The notes beneath the pieces were generated by a model that was not told where the DNA came from, did not search any database, and saw nothing but the letters and a program-made list of their open reading frames with translations. From positions 1-8,056 of the forward strand of contig JAHFDQ010000273.1 in the NCBI GenBank assembly GCA_023248915.1: DNA of 8,056 nucleotides. Reading direction: 5' to 3'. The translations under genes and the position numbers were made by a program. The DNA is from Archangiaceae bacterium. GTDB lineage: Bacteria > Myxococcota > Myxococcia > Myxococcales > Myxococcaceae. Below are positions 5,643 through 8,056 of this stretch, in pieces (position 1 is the stretch's first letter; each line of letters begins with the position of its first letter).

Positions 5643-6950
5643 CTAACTACCATCCTTTTCGGGCGGCGGGGAGCCCCGTGTGGGAAACGGTATTCCTTCG
5701 GCGCCCCGGACGGCCGTCGGCACGGCCTCGGCCACCTTCACCGTGCCCTCCTTGTCGGCGTCGTCGGGCCTGTCCTTCGTCGGCGGGGCCGCCGGGGTCT
5801 GCGGCTTCTTGTGCACCGAGGCGAAGATGGGGCGGGTGGCGTCGATGAAGCGGCGCACCTCGTCCAGCGGCAAGGCCGGGCAGTGGTTGTCGTTGATGCC
5901 GGTCATCGGCCGGGCCATGCACATCGAGTTCAAGATGGCTTCCTCGGTCGCTTCCATCACCGCCTCGTAGAGAGGGTCGAGGCGTTGATCGAGGAGGATC
6001 TTCATCTTGTAGACCATCTTGCGGGTGCGCCGCGGAATGACGTTGGCGGTCGAGAAGCCCACCACGATCTCTCCCGAGCCGTGCGCCGCGTAGCTGCCCA
6101 CTCGGCCGATGCCCAGCCCGACGCGCTTGCACAGACGCGTCACCTGGTGCGGCAACAGCGGCGCGTCGGTGGCGACCACCGCGATGATCGACCCGTAGGT
6201 CTGCCCGCGCCTGGGCACGTTGCGGTACTTCTCGGCCAGCACCTCTCCCACCGGCATGCCCGCGACGCGCAGGTTGTGCATCTTGCCGAAGTTCGACATC
6301 ACCAGCACGCCGAGGGTGTAGCCGCCGTGCACCTCGGGCAGCTTCCGCGACGAGGTGCCGATGCCCCCCTTGAAGTCGCAGGTCACCATGCCGGTGCCGC
6401 CGCCCACGCCGCCTTCGGCGACCGGCCCGTCCGACGCCGTGTGGATGGCCTCGAGCACGTTGGCGTCCTTCACGTGGCGCCCGGTGATGTCGTTCAGCCA
6501 GCTGTCGTCGCACTCACCGACGACGGGGATAATCACGTCGTGCTCGTCGCCGATGCCGGGGTAGCGGTCGACCATGTAGCGCGCCACCGCGTCTGACACC
6601 GCGCCCACCGCCATGGTGTTGGTGAGCAAGATCGGCGTCTCGATCAGCCCCCACTCGACGACCTGGGTCAGCCCGGAAACTTCGCCCGCGCCGTTCAGCA
6701 CGAAGGCGCCGCCGGTCATGCGTTCCATGAAGGTGTTGCTGCGGTTCGGCAAGATGGCGGTGACGCCGGTGCGCACCGGCCCGTGGCCGACCTTCAGCGG
6801 CCCGGCGCCGCGGATGATGGTCGAGTGGCCCACCAGCACCCCTTCGACGTCGGTGATGGCGTTGTGCCGACCCGGCTTGAACCGGCCCAGCGGCAACCCC
6901 AGGTCCCGCGCGCGCACCCGCGGTTCGTCGAGCTCGAGTGAGTGCTGCAT
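5643..6950 (-). CDS. P1 family (DmpA-type) self-processing aminopeptidase
   Basis: The 435-residue protein matches the DmpA/BapA family (MEROPS S58/P1) over residues 10-380: GRHNAITDVEGVLVGHSTII, NGAGEVSGL, TNTMAVGAVSDAV, EGGVGGGTGMVTCDFKGGIG, VVATDAPLLPHQ, INDNHCPALP. These enzymes are Ntn-hydrolases made as a precursor that cuts itself before a Ser nucleophile. Here the cut should be Gly253/Ser254 in TYGSIIAVVATDAP. Ser292 and Glu294 (HGSGEIV) lie 38 and 40 residues after it, the spacing of the DmpA catalytic Ser250, Ser288 and Glu290; Asn220 is a likely oxyanion residue. Known members release N-terminal residues from D-amino-acid, beta-amino-acid or ordinary L-peptides, so the substrate is open. 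No signal peptide is seen. A Pro/Lys/Asp-rich tail (about 381-435) goes beyond the usual length of about 375. AAGG (6961-6964) ten bases upstream supports ATG 6950. The ATP-grasp gene ends 41 bases upstream. Confidence 0.9.
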   Translation of the reverse strand: MQHSLELDEPRVRARDLGLPLGRFKPGRHNAITDVEGVLVGHSTIIRGAGPLKVGHGPVRTGVTAILPNRSNTFMERMTGGAFVLNGAGEVSGLTQVVEWGLIETPILLTNTMAVGAVSDAVARYMVDRYPGIGDEHDVIIPVVGECDDSWLNDITGRHVKDANVLEAIHTASDGPVAEGGVGGGTGMVTCDFKGGIGTSSRKLPEVHGGYTLGVLVMSNFGKMHNLRVAGMPVGEVLAEKYRNVPRRGQTYGSIIAVVATDAPLLPHQVTRLCKRVGLGIGRVGSYAAHGSGEIVVGFSTANVIPRRTRKMVYKMKILLDQRLDPLYEAVMEATEEAILNSMCMARPMTGINDNHCPALPLDEVRRFIDATRPIFASVHKKPQTPAAPPTKDRPDDADKEGTVKVAEAVPTAVRGAEGIPFPTRGSPPPEKDGS

Positions 6951-6991
6951 CGGCGGCGGACCTTACCCGGCGCGGGCGGCTTCGACCAACG

Positions 6992-8056
6992 CTACGACGC
7001 CTTCGCCTCGGCAGGGTCGGCCGGGCCGGCCACCGCGGCCACCGGAATCGGCTTGTCCTCGGCCGGCTTGAGCAGCGCTCCATTGCCCTCGTGGGCGGCG
7101 CGGCGCTGCTCGCGTTCCTTGTAGCGGCGAATCGCTCCCGAAAGTATCTCTCCGATGAGGGTGCGGTAGTCCATGCCCGCGCCCTTCGAGATCAGCACCA
7201 GGTCGCTCCAGCCGGGGGTGAGCCCCGGCAGCGGGTTGCACTCGAGGAAGTAGAAGCGCCCCCGTTCGTCCATCCGGAAGTCCACCCGGGCGACGTCGCG
7301 GCACCCCAGCGCCATGAAGGCCGCGCGGGCCGCCGCCTTCAGCTTCTCCATCTGGCCGTCGTCGAGCTTGGCCGGCACGTCGTAGCGAATGCGGTCATTC
7401 CAATCGAGCTTGTCCTCGAACTTGTAGATCGGCGTCTTGTCCGTCTTGTCGAGGAAGACGATCTCCATCGGCGGCAGCACCTTGGGCCGCCGCTCGCCTA
7501 GCATGCCGACAGTGAACTCGCGGCCGCCGATGTATTCCTCGACCAGCGCGGGCTGCTGGTACTTGCTCACCATCTCGCGCACGACTTCGCGCAATTCGGC
7601 TTCCGAGTTGCAAACGCTCTTGTCGACCACGCCCTTCGAAGAACCTTCGGCCACCGGCTTCACCATCAGCGGGTAGCGGGTGAAGTCCTTCAGCAGCCGT
7701 TCCTTGCCCGTCGTCATCTGCTGGAAGATGGGGGTGTGAATGCCGGCCTGGCGGACGATGCGCTTGGCCAGCCCCTTGTCGAGCGCCAAGGACAGGGTCG
7801 CCGGGTCGGACCCGGTGTAGGGAATGTCGAGCAATTCGAGCATCGCCGGCACCTGGCTCTCGCGGTTCCTCCCGCGGAAGCCCTCGGCGATGTTGAAGAC
7901 GACGTCCACCGGCGTGGTGGCGAGCACCATCGGCAGCTCGGCGTTGGCCTCGAGATCGACCACCTCGTGGCCGTTGGCGACGATCGCCTCGCGGATCGCC
8001 TGGAGCGTGGTCGGCGAGTCGTACTCGGCCTCGTGATCCTGCTGGCCGTCGGGGGT
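6992..8056 (-). CDS. D-Ala-D-Ala-ligase-like ATP-grasp enzyme (5' truncated)
   Basis: The frame is open to the right edge, giving 354 residues without the true N-terminus. A GTG at 7963 is internal: the 31 codons before it (including EAEYDSPTTLQAIREAI) continue the family's N-domain. Counting from the edge: FNIAEGFRGRNRES and IPYTGSDPATLSLALDKGLAKRI are the Ddl-like N- and middle domains; Lys133 (MVKP), the glycine-rich EGSSKGV loop and VEEYIGGREFTVG (about 173-184) bind ATP; Asp259, Glu272 and Asn274 (VDFRMD, ECNPLPG) are metal ligands. The family joins two small acids through an acyl-phosphate, typically two D-alanines for peptidoglycan. This copy deviates: the HGxxGEDG loop is AEGFRGRNRES, and the Ddl omega-loop Tyr appears to be Leu, so the product may not be D-Ala-D-Ala. 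The last 35 residues or so are an Ala/Pro/Lys-rich tail. It is probably the first visible gene of an operon with the P1 peptidase. Confidence 0.85.
   Translation of the reverse strand, partial: TPDGQQDHEAEYDSPTTLQAIREAIVANGHEVVDLEANAELPMVLATTPVDVVFNIAEGFRGRNRESQVPAMLELLDIPYTGSDPATLSLALDKGLAKRIVRQAGIHTPIFQQMTTGKERLLKDFTRYPLMVKPVAEGSSKGVVDKSVCNSEAELREVVREMVSKYQQPALVEEYIGGREFTVGMLGERRPKVLPPMEIVFLDKTDKTPIYKFEDKLDWNDRIRYDVPAKLDDGQMEKLKAAARAAFMALGCRDVARVDFRMDERGRFYFLECNPLPGLTPGWSDLVLISKGAGMDYRTLIGEILSGAIRRYKEREQRRAAHEGNGALLKPAEDKPIPVAAVAGPADPAEAKAS

Noticed and set aside
5811..6596. Plus-strand open frame of 261 codons opposite the P1 peptidase
   Set aside because: It is extremely His/Val/Ala/Arg-rich because it reads the complement of the catalytic gene. 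No family resemblance was seen.
7961..7963. GTG as the start of the ATP-grasp gene
   Set aside because: The frame continues upstream to the window edge with sequence typical of the family's N-domain (EAEYDSPTTLQAIREAI), so this GTG is an internal Val codon.
1..8056. CRISPR array, insertion sequence, prophage, tRNA or rRNA
   Set aside because: I found no regularly spaced direct repeats, transposase or integrase motifs, terminal inverted repeats, or RNA-gene signatures on either strand.

Overview
This is a high-GC, densely coded stretch of a Gram-negative chromosome. The style points to the Myxococcota (myxobacteria): lipoproteins with Asp/Gly/Ala-rich spacers, a Cys-rich lipoprotein of about 500 residues, several outer-membrane barrels ending in Phe, and strong G/C third-position bias. 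That assignment is inferred from style, not from a search. I see no mobile element, CRISPR array, tRNA, rRNA or phage signature. No gap between genes is longer than about 172 bases.

Layout, left to right. Bases 1-153 are the C-terminal end of a LuxR-type DNA-binding protein on the + strand. It converges on four minus-strand genes. In their direction of transcription these are a HAD-family phosphatase (4201-4920), a TolB/CsgG-like domain joined by a low-complexity linker to an outer-membrane barrel (2605-4092, TTG start), a Cys-rich lipoprotein (969-2492, with its own sigma70-type promoter) and a small outer-membrane barrel (182-796). A small lipoprotein gene (5022-5501, +) is divergent from the HAD gene. 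It converges on a second minus-strand group: a D-Ala-D-Ala-ligase-like ATP-grasp enzyme cut by the right edge (6992-8056), a DmpA-type P1 peptidase (5643-6950), and a 36-residue protein that is half Lys/Arg (5512-5622).

How the genes may work together. The left group is an envelope set: two barrels and a Cys-rich lipoprotein are all predicted to reach the outer membrane, while the HAD enzyme looks cytosolic. The right group looks like an operon, with gaps of 41 and 20 bases. It pairs an enzyme family that joins D-alanine residues with a peptidase family known to cut D-amino-acid or beta-amino-acid peptides, followed by a tiny, very basic protein with an excellent ribosome-binding site. That trio is the most interesting part of the window. 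No complete novel system can be demonstrated from sequence alone.
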